Shown here in pieces: positions 1 through 9,675 of a DNA stretch of 64,000 nucleotides. Location of the stretch: positions 310,001-374,000 of the forward strand of contig NZ_OBMI01000002.1 of the NCBI RefSeq assembly GCF_900199185.1. The letters are read 5' to 3'. How positions within the stretch are numbered: position 1 is the stretch's first letter; each line of letters begins with the position of its first letter. A model generated the notes under the pieces. The model saw only the letters and a list, made by a program, of their open reading frames with translations, was not told where the DNA came from and did not search any database. The DNA is from Sphingomonas guangdongensis (GTDB taxonomy: Bacteria; Pseudomonadota; Alphaproteobacteria; Sphingomonadales; Sphingomonadaceae). Made by a program: the position numbers and the translations under genes.

Positions 1-154
1 GCCGTCCGGGCGCGCGGCGATCGATGTCCGCCAGCGTCGCAGCAAATCTGGCACCGCCGAAATCAGGCGTACCAGCGGCGTAGAGCCTCTCCGGCAAGAT
101 CGCGGCGGCGACGCCGGCCGCTCCGAGCATGACCAATACCTCACGTCGATCCAT
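1..154 (-). CDS. Tat-exported protein, probable class A beta-lactamase (5' part only)
   Basis: Only the first 51 codons lie in the window; the gene runs off the left edge. The start ATG at 154 is preceded by AGGAGG. The N-terminus (MDRREVLVMLGAAG, then an Ala-rich stretch) has the twin-arginine followed by a hydrophobic segment of a Tat signal peptide. The visible mature part (FAATLADIDRRARPDG) resembles the N-terminal helix of class A beta-lactamases, just before the strand that usually reads GRLGVAV. The divergent neighbour is an AmpR-type regulator, which is the classic arrangement for an inducible chromosomal beta-lactamase. The enzyme assignment is inference: the SxxK, SDN and KTG motifs lie outside the window, so another Tat-exported serine hydrolase is possible. 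Confidence 0.5.
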   Translation of the reverse strand, partial: MDRREVLVMLGAAGVAAAILPERLYAAGTPDFGGARFAATLADIDRRAPGR

Positions 155-189
155 CACATCGCCTCCTCAGCCTGCCGTCGCAAACTGCT

Positions 190-212
190 GATTGGCGGGT
201 GGGTGCACAATC
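190..212. promoter_or_regulatory. possible regulator-binding palindrome in the divergent intergenic region
   Basis: An inverted repeat GATTG-N13-CAATC lies between the two divergent starts. LysR/AmpR proteins bind dyad-symmetric sites in such intergenic regions. It does not match the strict T-N11-A spacing and the arms are only 5 nt, so it is a weak candidate. Confidence 0.25.
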
Positions 213-257
213 GACCATAAGTCGGCCGAGCCACTATAAATATCGGGGTGTCGCCAC

Positions 258-1127
258 GTGGATCGTGCTCAGCTGCCGCTCAATGCCCTGCGTGCGTTCG
301 AGGCGTCGGCACGACACGGCAGCTTTACCCGCGCCGGGCTGGAGCTGTGCGTCGGTCAGGCGGCGGTCAGCCACCACGTCAACCGGCTGGAGGCGTTGCT
401 CGGCGTTCGCCTGTTCCACCGGCTGCCGCGCGGCCTGGCGCTGACCGACGAGGGCGCCGCCCTCTTGCCCGTGCTCGGCGACAGCCTCGACCGGATCGCC
501 GGCGTGCTCGGCCGCTACACGGGGGCGCGGTCGCGCGAAACGCTCACGGTTGGGGTTGTCGGCACCTTTGCCGTCGGCTGGCTGCTGCCGCGGCTCGCCG
601 CTTTCACGGCGGCGCAACCGTTCGTCGACGTACGACTGCGCACCAACAACAACCGGGTCGACCTGGCGGGCGAGGGGCTCGACTACGCGATCCGCTTCGG
701 CGACGGCGCGTGGCATGGGACGGAGGCGGTGCCGCTCCTGGCCGCCCCGCTCACCGTGGTGGTCGCACCCACGCTGGCCGAGCAACTGTCCGGACCGAGA
801 GCGCTGGCGATGGTGCCGCTGCTGCGGTCCTATCGCGCCGACGAATGGCCGCGCTGGTTCGCCGCCGCTGAGCTGGCGTGTCCGCCGCTGACCGGCGCGG
901 TGTTCGATTCGTCGGTGACGATGGCGGCCGCGGTCACGGGCGGGGCAGGCGCCGCACTGCTGCCGCCCGCGATGTTCGCCGGCGCGCTGGACAGCGGAAC
1001 ACTGCTGGCGCCCTTCACGACGACGATCGACACCGGTCGCTACTGGCTGACCCGGCTAAAAACGCGCCCGCCGACCGAGGCGATGCGGGTGTTCCGGACG
1101 TGGATCGAGGCCGAACTCCGGTCCTGA
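258..1127 (+). CDS. LysR-family transcriptional regulator, AmpR-like
   Basis: A 289-residue LysR regulator. The N-terminal winged helix-turn-helix (about residues 5-63) carries the AmpR-subfamily signature: PLNALRAFEASARHGSFTRA, then a recognition helix with AVSHHVNRLE and the segment LPRGLALTDEG. The rest is a periplasmic-binding-protein-like effector domain (about 90-285). AmpR proteins sense muropeptides from peptidoglycan recycling and control a divergent beta-lactamase gene, so the target here is probably the gene reading off the left edge. The start is a GTG at 258; no strong ribosome binding site is visible, and no in-frame alternative gives a complete HTH. Family is certain; AmpR-type function is strongly suggested by sequence and position. 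Confidence 0.9.
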   Translation: MDRAQLPLNALRAFEASARHGSFTRAGLELCVGQAAVSHHVNRLEALLGVRLFHRLPRGLALTDEGAALLPVLGDSLDRIAGVLGRYTGARSRETLTVGVVGTFAVGWLLPRLAAFTAAQPFVDVRLRTNNNRVDLAGEGLDYAIRFGDGAWHGTEAVPLLAAPLTVVVAPTLAEQLSGPRALAMVPLLRSYRADEWPRWFAAAELACPPLTGAVFDSSVTMAAAVTGGAGAALLPPAMFAGALDSGTLLAPFTTTIDTGRYWLTRLKTRPPTEAMRVFRTWIEAELRS

Positions 1128-1503
1128 TCTGCCGCGCAGCGCTGTTCACGCGCCGCGACGTCTCACCATGACGGCGCGCTGAGGCAAACCGTAGTCGCTG
1201 CGCCCTGTTAACACCGCCTTCGATCCACTACCTAGGTGGTCGTTCGCGTCCGATCGGTGGCGGGACAGGAGGGGACGCTTGGCCGTGAGTGTGGTCGAAG
1301 GCGGTCGAAGGAGCGCGGTGGTGAACCCTTCCAGCTGTTGAGGTGCTTGCGCGGCGAGCACCGCGTCGATGAGCGCCGGGTCCGGTTGACCTACACCGGC
1401 TGGCATGCGCGCTGCACCGGCTGTCGGTGCAGGATGGTGCGGACCAACCAGGATTGGACGCCCAACAACTGGTAGGCGATCGGGCGCCGACCGCGCCGAT
1501 CGT
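1128..1503. other. intergenic stretch with no supported gene
   Basis: Between the LysR gene and the convergent DUF3429 gene. Short open frames exist on both strands (for example 1146-1406 on the minus strand, 1236-1475 on the plus strand) but none has a ribosome binding site, recognisable domain or convincing composition. It may be the remnant of a decayed gene; I see nothing to support a call. Confidence 0.4.
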
Positions 1504-1974
1504 TCAGCTTACGACGACGCCCGTCGGCTTCACCGCCAGCAGCACGCCGGTTGCGATCGTCAGCAGCCCGAGCCCGAGCGACAGCGGCACGCGCAACTGC
1601 ATCCAGTTGGCCGGCGCGATCCCGGCGATCGTCAGCCAGCGATCGACGGGAAGCGTCAGGAACAGCGCGACGCCGATCGCGACCAGCGACCAGGGCGACC
1701 CGCCGCTCAGCACGACGCCGGCACCGAGCGCTAGGGCGGCAAGGCTCGGCACCACCGCAACCGCGACGAGCGCGCCCTGCCGCCGGTCCGCCTCGCGCGA
1801 CCCGAAGCCCCACCAAATTCCGCCCAGGAAGCTCAGGATCAGCAGCGGGTAGAAGGCGCCGATCGCGGCGGCCGCGCGCTCACCCGCGGCGACCAGCGCC
1901 GTGCTGGCGACCGCCGGCGCCAGGCCGGCGTAGCCGAGTAGGCGCGCGACGCGGCCCACCCGTGTTTCAGTCAC
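1504..1974 (-). CDS. DUF3429 inner-membrane protein
   Basis: A 156-residue protein with about five hydrophobic membrane segments. The family-typical segments are FYPLLILSFLGGIWWG (about 42-57) and NWMQLRVPLSLGLG (about 123-136). DUF3429 proteins are small integral membrane proteins of unknown function. The start is a GTG at 1974 that overlaps the stop of the upstream lipoprotein gene by 8 nt (GTGACTGA), so the two are probably translationally coupled. The last residues end just before a gene-poor stretch. Confidence 0.8.
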   Translation of the reverse strand: MTETRVGRVARLLGYAGLAPAVASTALVAAGERAAAAIGAFYPLLILSFLGGIWWGFGSREADRRQGALVAVAVVPSLAALALGAGVVLSGGSPWSLVAIGVALFLTLPVDRWLTIAGIAPANWMQLRVPLSLGLGLLTIATGVLLAVKPTGVVVS

Positions 1975-2464
1975 GGCAGTATCCTTCGCCGGACTTGACG
2001 GTCAGGCAGTCCCGCTTGCCGGCCAGCCACTTGAGCCCGGTCGCGTCGCCGTCGCTCCGCCGCGCGACCACAGCCTCGCCGCCGCGGACGAAGCGCAGTC
2101 CATCGGCACTGACCGTGCCGTCGAAGCTGCCGCGATGGTCGAGGTCCCACTGGTTGTCGATGCGCACGCCGCCACCCGGTCTTGCCGCGACCGTCATGAC
2201 CATGCCCTCCACCCCGACCCACCGCCCGAGGTAATCGGCTTGCATCATGCCCGTCGCACCGCCGCCGGCGGCGTTGGCGACGGCAGCGTCCTGGTCCGGG
2301 CGCCCGGCCATCCCACCCTCACCCGCGGGTACCTCCTCGATCGCGCCACCCGGCTGGGGCGGCACCACCGCGACGCTGTTGCCGACCGCGGCCACGTTGG
2401 TTTCCGCATCGCTGCCGCAGGCCGCGAGCAGGAGGGGCAAGGCGAGCAGGGCGTGGCGCATCAT
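1967..2464 (-). CDS. putative lipoprotein
   Basis: About 165 residues. The open frame is longer upstream, but the ATG-ATG pair at 2464/2461 is preceded by GAGGA and opens a lipoprotein signal (MMRHALLALPLLLAACGS) with Cys as the lipidation site. The mature part is Gly/Ala/Pro-rich at first, then a compact domain (about residues 80-165) ending with two Cys in CLTVKSGEGYC. I do not recognise the domain. It is the first gene of a two-gene unit with the DUF3429 gene and is divergent from rpiB. Confidence 0.7.
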   Translation of the reverse strand: MMRHALLALPLLLAACGSDAETNVAAVGNSVAVVPPQPGGAIEEVPAGEGGMAGRPDQDAAVANAAGGGATGMMQADYLGRWVGVEGMVMTVAARPGGGVRIDNQWDLDHRGSFDGTVSADGLRFVRGGEAVVARRSDGDATGLKWLAGKRDCLTVKSGEGYCRD

Positions 2465-2601
2465 CGGCAGTCCTCGGTCAGGCGCGTTCAAGCAAGTCCA
2501 AGCGGACGGCGCCGCGGTCGGTTCCGATTCGCAGACTGGCACCCGGCACGGTTCGGCGCTACAGGCGCGGGCGTACTCTTCACGGGACCACCGCCGCCTC
2601 C

Positions 2602-3050
2602 ATGCGCCTCGCCCTCGCCGCGGACCATGCCGCCTATGACCTGAAGCAGCAGCTTGCCGAGTGGCTGCGAACGGTGGGGCACGAGGTGCTGGACCTGGGC
2701 ACCCATGGCGAGAGCCGCGTCGACTATCCCGATTTCGGCTACCGGTTGGCCGCAGCCATCGCCGCCGGCGAGGCGGAGCGCGGCATTGCGCTGTGCGGCT
2801 CTGGCATCGGCATCTCGATTGCGGTGAACCGCGATCCGGAATGCCGCTGCGCGCTGGTGTCCGAGCCGCTCTCCGCCGCGCTCGCCCGCGAGCACAACGA
2901 CGCCAACGTTCTAGCGCTTGGCGCCCGCCTGATCGGGGTGGACCTCGCCAAGGCGTGCGTCACCGCCTTCCTCTCCACCGGCTTTGCCGGTGACCGACAC
3001 ACCGCCCGCGTCGCGAAGCTCGGCGCGCCCGCCTTCGCTGGAGAAGCCGC

Positions 3051-3054
<4 letters not shown>
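2602..3054 (+). CDS. rpiB: ribose-5-phosphate isomerase B
   Basis: Interconverts ribose 5-phosphate and ribulose 5-phosphate in the pentose phosphate pathway. The 150-residue length is normal. Visible signatures are the N-terminal [10 protein letters not shown] (Asp8 and His9), GTHG at 33-36, DYPDFG at 41-46 and the catalytic cysteine Cys65 in [14 protein letters not shown]. The gene overlaps glyA by 4 nt (ATGA), a pairing seen in many alphaproteobacteria, and opens an operon that runs through nrdR. Confidence 0.96.
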
Positions 3055-4361
<1,307 letters not shown>

Positions 4362-4366
4362 CGCGC

Positions 4367-4546
4367 ATGTCGCAGCTCGACGACGTCTCGAACACGATCA
4401 AGAACACGCCCGGGCTCGGCAAGAGCATGGCGAAATGGGGTGCCTTGGGTGCGTTGGTCGCGATCCCCGTGCCGTTCGTCGGCCCGATCATCGGCGCGGT
4501 TGCGGGCGCGGGCTATGCCTACATGAAGCGGAACAAGCGGGTCTGA
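4367..4546 (+). CDS. small glycine-rich membrane protein between glyA and nrdR
   Basis: A 59-residue protein too short for many gene finders. It starts at ATG 4367, five bases after the glyA stop, and ends with TGA directly abutting the nrdR ATG at 4547. The N-terminus is polar (MSQLDDVSNTIKNTPGL). Then follow a hydrophobic segment and a glycine-zipper-like run (VGPIIGAVAGAGYAYMK) before a basic tail KRNKRV. Base composition matches its neighbours and its gap-free packing supports real translation. Function unknown; probably inner-membrane associated. Confidence 0.75.
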   Translation: MSQLDDVSNTIKNTPGLGKSMAKWGALGALVAIPVPFVGPIIGAVAGAGYAYMKRNKRV

Positions 4547-5023
4547 ATGCGCTGCCCGTTCTGTGCGCATGAGGACAGCCAGGTAAAGGACAGCCGCTCC
4601 AGCGAGGATGGCGCGGCGATCCGCCGCCGCCGACAGTGCGAGGCGTGCGGGGCCCGGTTCACCACGTTCGAGCGCATCCAGTTGCGCGAGCTGACCGTTG
4701 TGAAGTCGGAAGCGGGCAGCGAACTGCCGCGACGCGAGCCGTTCGACCGCGAGAAGCTCATCCGCTCGGTCTCGATCGCGTGCCGCAAGCGCCCGCTGGA
4801 ACCGGCGCAGATTGACCGACTGGTGTCGTCGATCCAGCGCCAGCTGGAGACGCAGGGCGAGGCGGAGGTCTCCTCGCGCCGTATTGGCGAGCTGGTGATG
4901 GAGGGTCTGCAGGCGCTCGACTCGGTCGCGTACATCCGCTTCGCGAGCGTCTACAAGGACTTCCGGGAGGCTCGCGACTTCGAGGAGTTCGCGGGAAGTG
5001 TGACGGAGGCGGGGCGGGGATAG
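4547..5023 (+). CDS. nrdR: transcriptional repressor NrdR
   Basis: ATP/dATP-sensing repressor of ribonucleotide reductase genes. The 158-residue protein has an N-terminal zinc ribbon with Cys3, Cys6, Cys31 and Cys34 ([20 protein letters not shown]) and an ATP-cone domain (about 48-138) containing the segment [12 protein letters not shown]. The start abuts the stop of the small upstream gene, so translation is coupled. Fourth gene of the rpiB-glyA operon. Its targets (NrdR boxes) are not in this window. Confidence 0.97.
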   Translation: MRCPFCAHEDSQVKDSRSSEDGAAIRRRRQCEACGARFTTFERIQLRELTVVKSEAGSELPRREPFDREKLIRSVSIACRKRPLEPAQIDRLVSSIQRQLETQGEAEVSSRRIGELVMEGLQALDSVAYIRFASVYKDFREARDFEEFAGSVTEAGRG

Positions 5024-5030
5024 GTGCGGC

Positions 5031-5159
5031 CCTTCGATACGGGTCTTCGCCAGGCTCAGCCCCTACTTAGGGCGAACGGAGGTAAGGTACTGACCTCTTT
5101 CCCCACCCGTTCGTCCTGAGTAGCGACTGAGCAAAGGCGAAGGCGCGTATCGAAGGACC
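5031..5159. repeat. dispersed palindromic repeat, family A, as an inverted pair
   Basis: Two copies in inverted orientation: 5031-5080 and 5108-5158. The unit runs from CTTCGATAC through CAGGCTCAGCCCCTACT to GCGAACGG; the second copy is its reverse complement with a few differences. Related copies occur at 5439-5487 (inside a coding region) and 47568-47680 (between tolA and tolB). The RNA could fold into a long hairpin after nrdR. The distal end contributes AAGGA, the likely ribosome binding site of the next gene. Confidence 0.85.
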
Positions 5160-5164
5160 TTGGA

Positions 5165-6232
5165 GTGAGCTTCCACACCTACATGCTGCGCTGTCCGGAC
5201 GGCAGCTACTACGTCGGCCACACCGACAATCTCGAACAACGCGTCGCCGCGCACCGGGCCCGTCAGCTGCCGGGCTACACACAAGCGCGTCGTCCGGTCG
5301 AACTCGTCTGGTCGGAGGCGTTCGCCACCCGTGAAGAGGCACTCGCGGCCGAGCAGCAGCTGAAGGGCTGGCGGCGCGAGAAGAAGGAGGCGTTGATCGG
5401 TGGCGACTGGGCGCGTGTCTCGAACCTCGCGCGCAAGTCCTTCGACACGGGTCTTCGCCAGGCTCAGCCCCTACTCAGGACGAACGGGGAGGGAGCGACC
5501 GAAACGAGCGTAACTCCACCCCCCGCTATTGTCCTCGTCCGCCCGCAACTCGGCGAGAACATCGGCAAGGCCGCCCGTGCCATGCTCAACTTCGGGCTCA
5601 CCGACCTGCGGCTTGTCGCGCCGCGCGACGGCTGGCCCAATCCGCAGGCCGGCCCGGCGGCGAGCGGGGCGGACGTGGTGCTGGCGCAGGCGCAGGTGTT
5701 CGAGAGCGTCGCCGACGCCGTGGCCGACTGCGCCCACGTCTATGCGACCACAGTGCGCAAGCGCGGAGTGACCAAGCCGGTGGAGACACCGGAGGCGGCG
5801 GCGGGCGAGATGCGCGCCGGGCCCGGCCGCTCCGCCATCCTGTTCGGACCCGAGCGGTCGGGGCTGGAGACGGACGACGTCGCGCTCGCCCGCACGATCA
5901 TTACCGTCCCGATCAACCCAGAGTTCGGCAGCCTCAACCTCGCACAGGCGGTCATCCTGGTGGCTTATGAGTGGTCGAAGGGGCAGGCGCTCGAGAGTCC
6001 GCCCGCGGTCGACCTCGAGCCGCCGGCACCCCAGGCGGAGCTGGAGGGGCTAATCGGCCAGCTCGACGCCTTGCTGGAGCGCTCCGGCTTCTACTACCCG
6101 CCCGACCGGGTGCCCGCGACCCGCCGCACGCTCCGCAGCTTGCTGACCAAGCCCGGCTGGTCGAGCCAGGAGCTCCGCACGCTCCGCGGCGTGCTCTCGG
6201 CGCTGGAGGGCAAGAAGCGGCCGCGGGGATGA
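5165..6232 (+). CDS. fusion of a GIY-YIG nuclease domain and a TrmJ/SpoU-type RNA methyltransferase
   Basis: A 355-residue open frame. Residues 1-91 form a UPF0213-type GIY-YIG domain (SYYVGHTDNLEQRV, later AEQQLKGW). Residues about 92-110 are encoded by a copy of the family A repeat. Residues about 119-355 are a SpoU/TrmH-fold methyltransferase of the TrmJ group, which 2'-O-methylates tRNA position 32; its motifs are VLVRPQLGENIGKAARAMLNFGL, ILFGPERSGLETDD and PINPEFGSLNLAQAV. Between codon 5396 and the ATG at 5580, inside the methyltransferase domain, there is no in-frame ATG, GTG or TTG, so the methyltransferase has no start of its own. These two families are usually separate proteins. Start is GTG 5165 with AAGGA seven bases upstream. 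Whether the fusion is cleaved or functional as one chain is unknown. Confidence 0.85.
   Translation: MSFHTYMLRCPDGSYYVGHTDNLEQRVAAHRARQLPGYTQARRPVELVWSEAFATREEALAAEQQLKGWRREKKEALIGGDWARVSNLARKSFDTGLRQAQPLLRTNGEGATETSVTPPPAIVLVRPQLGENIGKAARAMLNFGLTDLRLVAPRDGWPNPQAGPAASGADVVLAQAQVFESVADAVADCAHVYATTVRKRGVTKPVETPEAAAGEMRAGPGRSAILFGPERSGLETDDVALARTIITVPINPEFGSLNLAQAVILVAYEWSKGQALESPPAVDLEPPAPQAELEGLIGQLDALLERSGFYYPPDRVPATRRTLRSLLTKPGWSSQELRTLRGVLSALEGKKRPRG
5439..5487 (+). repeat. family A repeat copy inside the GIY-YIG/TrmJ reading frame
   Basis: Nearly identical to the copy at 5031-5080: it starts CCTTCGACACGGGTCTTCGC and ends with GGACGAACGG. It is read in frame as a linker between the two enzyme domains. 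Confidence 0.85.
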
Positions 6233-6289
6233 TGGACTTGGGATCGCGCCTGCTGCAGGGGTAGCGGACGCAGCCATCGGAGTCGTGCC

Positions 6290-6511
6290 TTGGTCCTTGC
6301 TCTCGCCCTGCTCGCCATCATCCCGCAACAAGCCGCTCCAGCCCCCGAGCCCGCGCGGGAGGAGTCCAAGGTCTGTCGGCGCATTCAGATCACCGGATCG
6401 CGCACCGGCGGTGCGCGGGAGTGCCGTACCGCCGCCGAGTGGGCCAAGCTCGATGCGGACAACGCCGGTAAGGCCAATCGCGAGATCCGCGGCCTGCAAG
6501 GACCCAACTGA
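6290..6511 (+). CDS. small exported protein
   Basis: A 73-residue protein starting at TTG 6290, with GGAG seven bases upstream. The first 16 residues (MVLALALLAIIPQQAA) form a short signal peptide. The mature part contains two Cys, in KVCRRIQITGSRTG and ECRTAAEWAKLD, which could form one disulfide. Short periplasmic proteins with a VC-x-TGS plus CRT-x-EW pattern are common in sphingomonads; I do not know a function. It sits between the fusion gene and rpsD in the same direction. Confidence 0.65.
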   Translation: MVLALALLAIIPQQAAPAPEPAREESKVCRRIQITGSRTGGARECRTAAEWAKLDADNAGKANREIRGLQGPN

Positions 6512-6523
6512 GCCGCGGCGGGG

Positions 6524-6551
6524 TTGACCGCCCGGTTCCCGTCCTCTACTG
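6524..6551 (+). promoter_or_regulatory. candidate promoter of rpsD
   Basis: TTGACC, 16 nt, CTACTG. The -35 is close to consensus, the -10 is weak. It leaves a leader of about 110 nt before rpsD. Confidence 0.4.
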
Positions 6552-6666
6552 GCCCGCGCTTCGCAATGGCCCCGCACCCCGGTGAAGCGGTGGCCCGTGT
6601 GCGTCCTGCATGGATGCGTTACGGCGGAGACCGGGACCAACGTCAACCGATTGCCAAGGATTTACG

Positions 6667-7281
6667 ATGTCGAAGCGCACCAGCGCCAAGCACAAGATCG
6701 ATCGCCGCATGGGCGAGAACATCTGGGGCCGCCCCAAGAGCCCCGTCAACAAGCGCGAGTACGGCCCCGGCCAGCACGGCCAGCGCCGCAAGGGCAAGGT
6801 CAGCGACTTCGGCATCCAGCTGCGCGCCAAGCAGAAGCTCAAGGGCTACTACGGCGACGTGACGGAGAAGCAGTTCCGCGCCTGCTATCATGAGGCGTCG
6901 CGGATGAAGGGCGACACCGGGCAGAACCTGATCGGCCTGCTCGAGCAGCGGCTGGACATGATCGTGTACCGCGCGAAGTTCGCCCCGACGATCTTTGCCG
7001 CGCGCCAGCTGGTCAGCCACGGCCACATTCGCGTCGATGGCGTGAAGTGCAACATCGCGTCGCGCCGCGTGAAGGCGGGGCAGGAAATCTCGCTGGGCAA
7101 CAAGGCGCAGGAGATGGCGCTGGTGCTTGAGGCGCAGGGCCTGTCCGAGCGTGACATCCCCGAGTATGTCGCGCCGGACGGCACCGCCAAGGTGACCTTC
7201 ACCCGCGTGCCGACGCTCGACGAGGTGCCCTATCCGGTGAAGATGGAGCCGAACCTGGTGGTCGAGTTCTACAGCCGCTGA
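6667..7281 (+). CDS. rpsD: 30S ribosomal protein S4
   Basis: The 204-residue primary rRNA-binding protein of the small subunit. The start is the ATG at 6667 after AAGGA; the upstream extension to 6610 has no ribosome binding site and is not conserved in S4. It begins [20 protein letters not shown] and contains the S4 RNA-binding domain (about 93-155) with [17 protein letters not shown]. In sphingomonads rpsD often stands alone, as here, and is followed by a clear terminator. Confidence 0.98.
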   Translation: MSKRTSAKHKIDRRMGENIWGRPKSPVNKREYGPGQHGQRRKGKVSDFGIQLRAKQKLKGYYGDVTEKQFRACYHEASRMKGDTGQNLIGLLEQRLDMIVYRAKFAPTIFAARQLVSHGHIRVDGVKCNIASRRVKAGQEISLGNKAQEMALVLEAQGLSERDIPEYVAPDGTAKVTFTRVPTLDEVPYPVKMEPNLVVEFYSR

Positions 7282-7387
7282 TGTGAACGTTCCGGCGCAG
7301 CCGGGACGAACTCCGCTCAGCGGCCCAGTCGGCGCCGCTGCGGGCCGCGACCGACGGCGCGGCTCCGCCGCGACGCGCAAAATAGAG

Positions 7388-7417
7388 AAGGGCGGTTCCG
7401 TGAGGAGCCGCCCTTTT
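7388..7417 (+). terminator. rho-independent terminator of rpsD
   Basis: AAGGGCGGTTCC - GTGA - GGAGCCGCCCTT followed by TT: a 12-bp stem with one wobble and a four-base loop, ending in a T run. Confidence 0.9.
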
Positions 7418-7476
7418 CGTTTGTGCGAGCGGCGCGGTTAGCCTGCTGTCAACGGCTGCACGGCTAGGCTGTGCCG

Positions 7477-8658
7477 ATGCGGGGACGGCTACTCACGGCG
7501 GACAGGCTCGGCGCGATCGCGCTCGGCTGGTGCATCGCCGCCCTCGCGTACCTGGTCCAGCATCTCGCCGGACAGGCGCGGGTCGGCTGGACCGACGGGG
7601 TGGATCGTCCGTTCGGCGAGGATTTCATCAACTTCTGGTCGGCGGCGCGGCTGGCGGCAAGCGGCGCGGTCGCAGCCATCTACGAAATCGAGGCGTTCCA
7701 TGCCTTCCAGGTCGGCGTGGTCGGGGCGCCGATCGACCTCTATCACTACAGCTATCCGCCGACGCTGCTGCTGCTGACCGCGCCGTTCGCGCTCTTCCCT
7801 TATCCACTCGCCTGGGCGCTCTGGCAGGGGCTGGGCTGGCTCGCCTTCGCACGCGCGCTCAGGCGGTGGCTGCCGCGCGGCTGGCTGCTGCTCGCGCTCG
7901 CGTGGCCCGCCGTCCTCGTCAACGCGGTCAGCGGCCAGGCCGGGGCGTGGATCGCCGCGATTATCGGCTGGGGACTGATTCTCCTGCCGCGCCGGCCGCT
8001 GCTCGCCGGGCTCGTCTTCTCGCTCCTGACCGTCAAGCCGCAGTTGTTCTGGCTACTGCCGGTGGCGCTGCTCGCGGGGCGGGAGTGGCGCGCGCTCGCC
8101 GGAGTGGCGATCGGAGCGGCCGGCCTGATCACGCTCGCGACTTTGTGCTTCGGGGTCGACAGCTGGGCCGCCTATGCCGAGCAGGCAGCGCTGCTGAAGC
8201 GCGTCATCCTGGAGGATGGCACGGGCGTGTGGCACCGCATGGTCTCGGTTTTCGTGCTGGTCCGGCACGGCGGCGGCTCGGTGGCGAGTGCCTATGCGGC
8301 GCAGGCGCTCGTCAGCATCGCCGTTGCGGCGCTTGTCGCGCTGGCGTGGCACCGCCGAGTCGCCGCGAAGGAGTGTGTTCTTACACTCGGTCTGATCGCG
8401 GGATCGCTCTACGTCAGCGACTATGACTGCGTGCTGCTCGCCTTTTCCGCCGCGTGGCTGTGGTCGCGCGGCGCGGTGCAGCGTGGGTGGGTCGTCCTGC
8501 TCGCCGCAATCCCGCTCGTCGCCGCGCCCGTCGCGCTCGCCAGCGGCACGGCGCTGGGTGCGATGCTGCTCTGGCCGGTCCTGCTCGCGATGGGACGCGC
8601 CGGGCTGCTCGGCGCAAGTCGGCCCGATCGGCCCCGGCCGGTACACGCGACCGCGTGA
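7477..8658 (+). CDS. GT87/DUF2029-family membrane glycosyltransferase
   Basis: About 393 residues, with roughly nine to ten hydrophobic segments. The family signature is GEDFINFWSAARLA near residue 48 and YHYSYPPTLLLLTAPFALFPY near 91-111; the aspartate in the first motif is the presumed catalytic residue. GT87 enzymes use polyprenyl-phosphate sugars to glycosylate lipids or polysaccharides on the outer face of the inner membrane. Start chosen at ATG 7477; a GTG at 7471 is in frame. A TAGGCT element 6 nt upstream could be a -10 box. Transcribed alone after the rpsD terminator. Confidence 0.8.
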   Translation: MRGRLLTADRLGAIALGWCIAALAYLVQHLAGQARVGWTDGVDRPFGEDFINFWSAARLAASGAVAAIYEIEAFHAFQVGVVGAPIDLYHYSYPPTLLLLTAPFALFPYPLAWALWQGLGWLAFARALRRWLPRGWLLLALAWPAVLVNAVSGQAGAWIAAIIGWGLILLPRRPLLAGLVFSLLTVKPQLFWLLPVALLAGREWRALAGVAIGAAGLITLATLCFGVDSWAAYAEQAALLKRVILEDGTGVWHRMVSVFVLVRHGGGSVASAYAAQALVSIAVAALVALAWHRRVAAKECVLTLGLIAGSLYVSDYDCVLLAFSAAWLWSRGAVQRGWVVLLAAIPLVAAPVALASGTALGAMLLWPVLLAMGRAGLLGASRPDRPRPVHATA

Positions 8659-8683
8659 CCTCGCGGGCGTCCTCGCCTAAACC
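8655..8683 (+). promoter_or_regulatory. candidate promoter of aguA (leaderless)
   Basis: GTGACC, 17 nt, TAAACC, then 7 nt to the ATG at 8691. This places the start of transcription on or next to the initiation codon. No ribosome binding site is visible. It overlaps the end of the GT87 gene. Confidence 0.5.
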
Positions 8684-8690
8684 GCCGCGC

Positions 8691-9662
<972 letters not shown>

Positions 9663-9675
9663 GCCGGACGGCAGG

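Noticed and set aside
1146..1406. A minus-strand open frame of 86 codons
   Set aside because: The first 30 residues look protein-like, but there is no RBS or domain and the rest is not; treated as non-coding or remnant.
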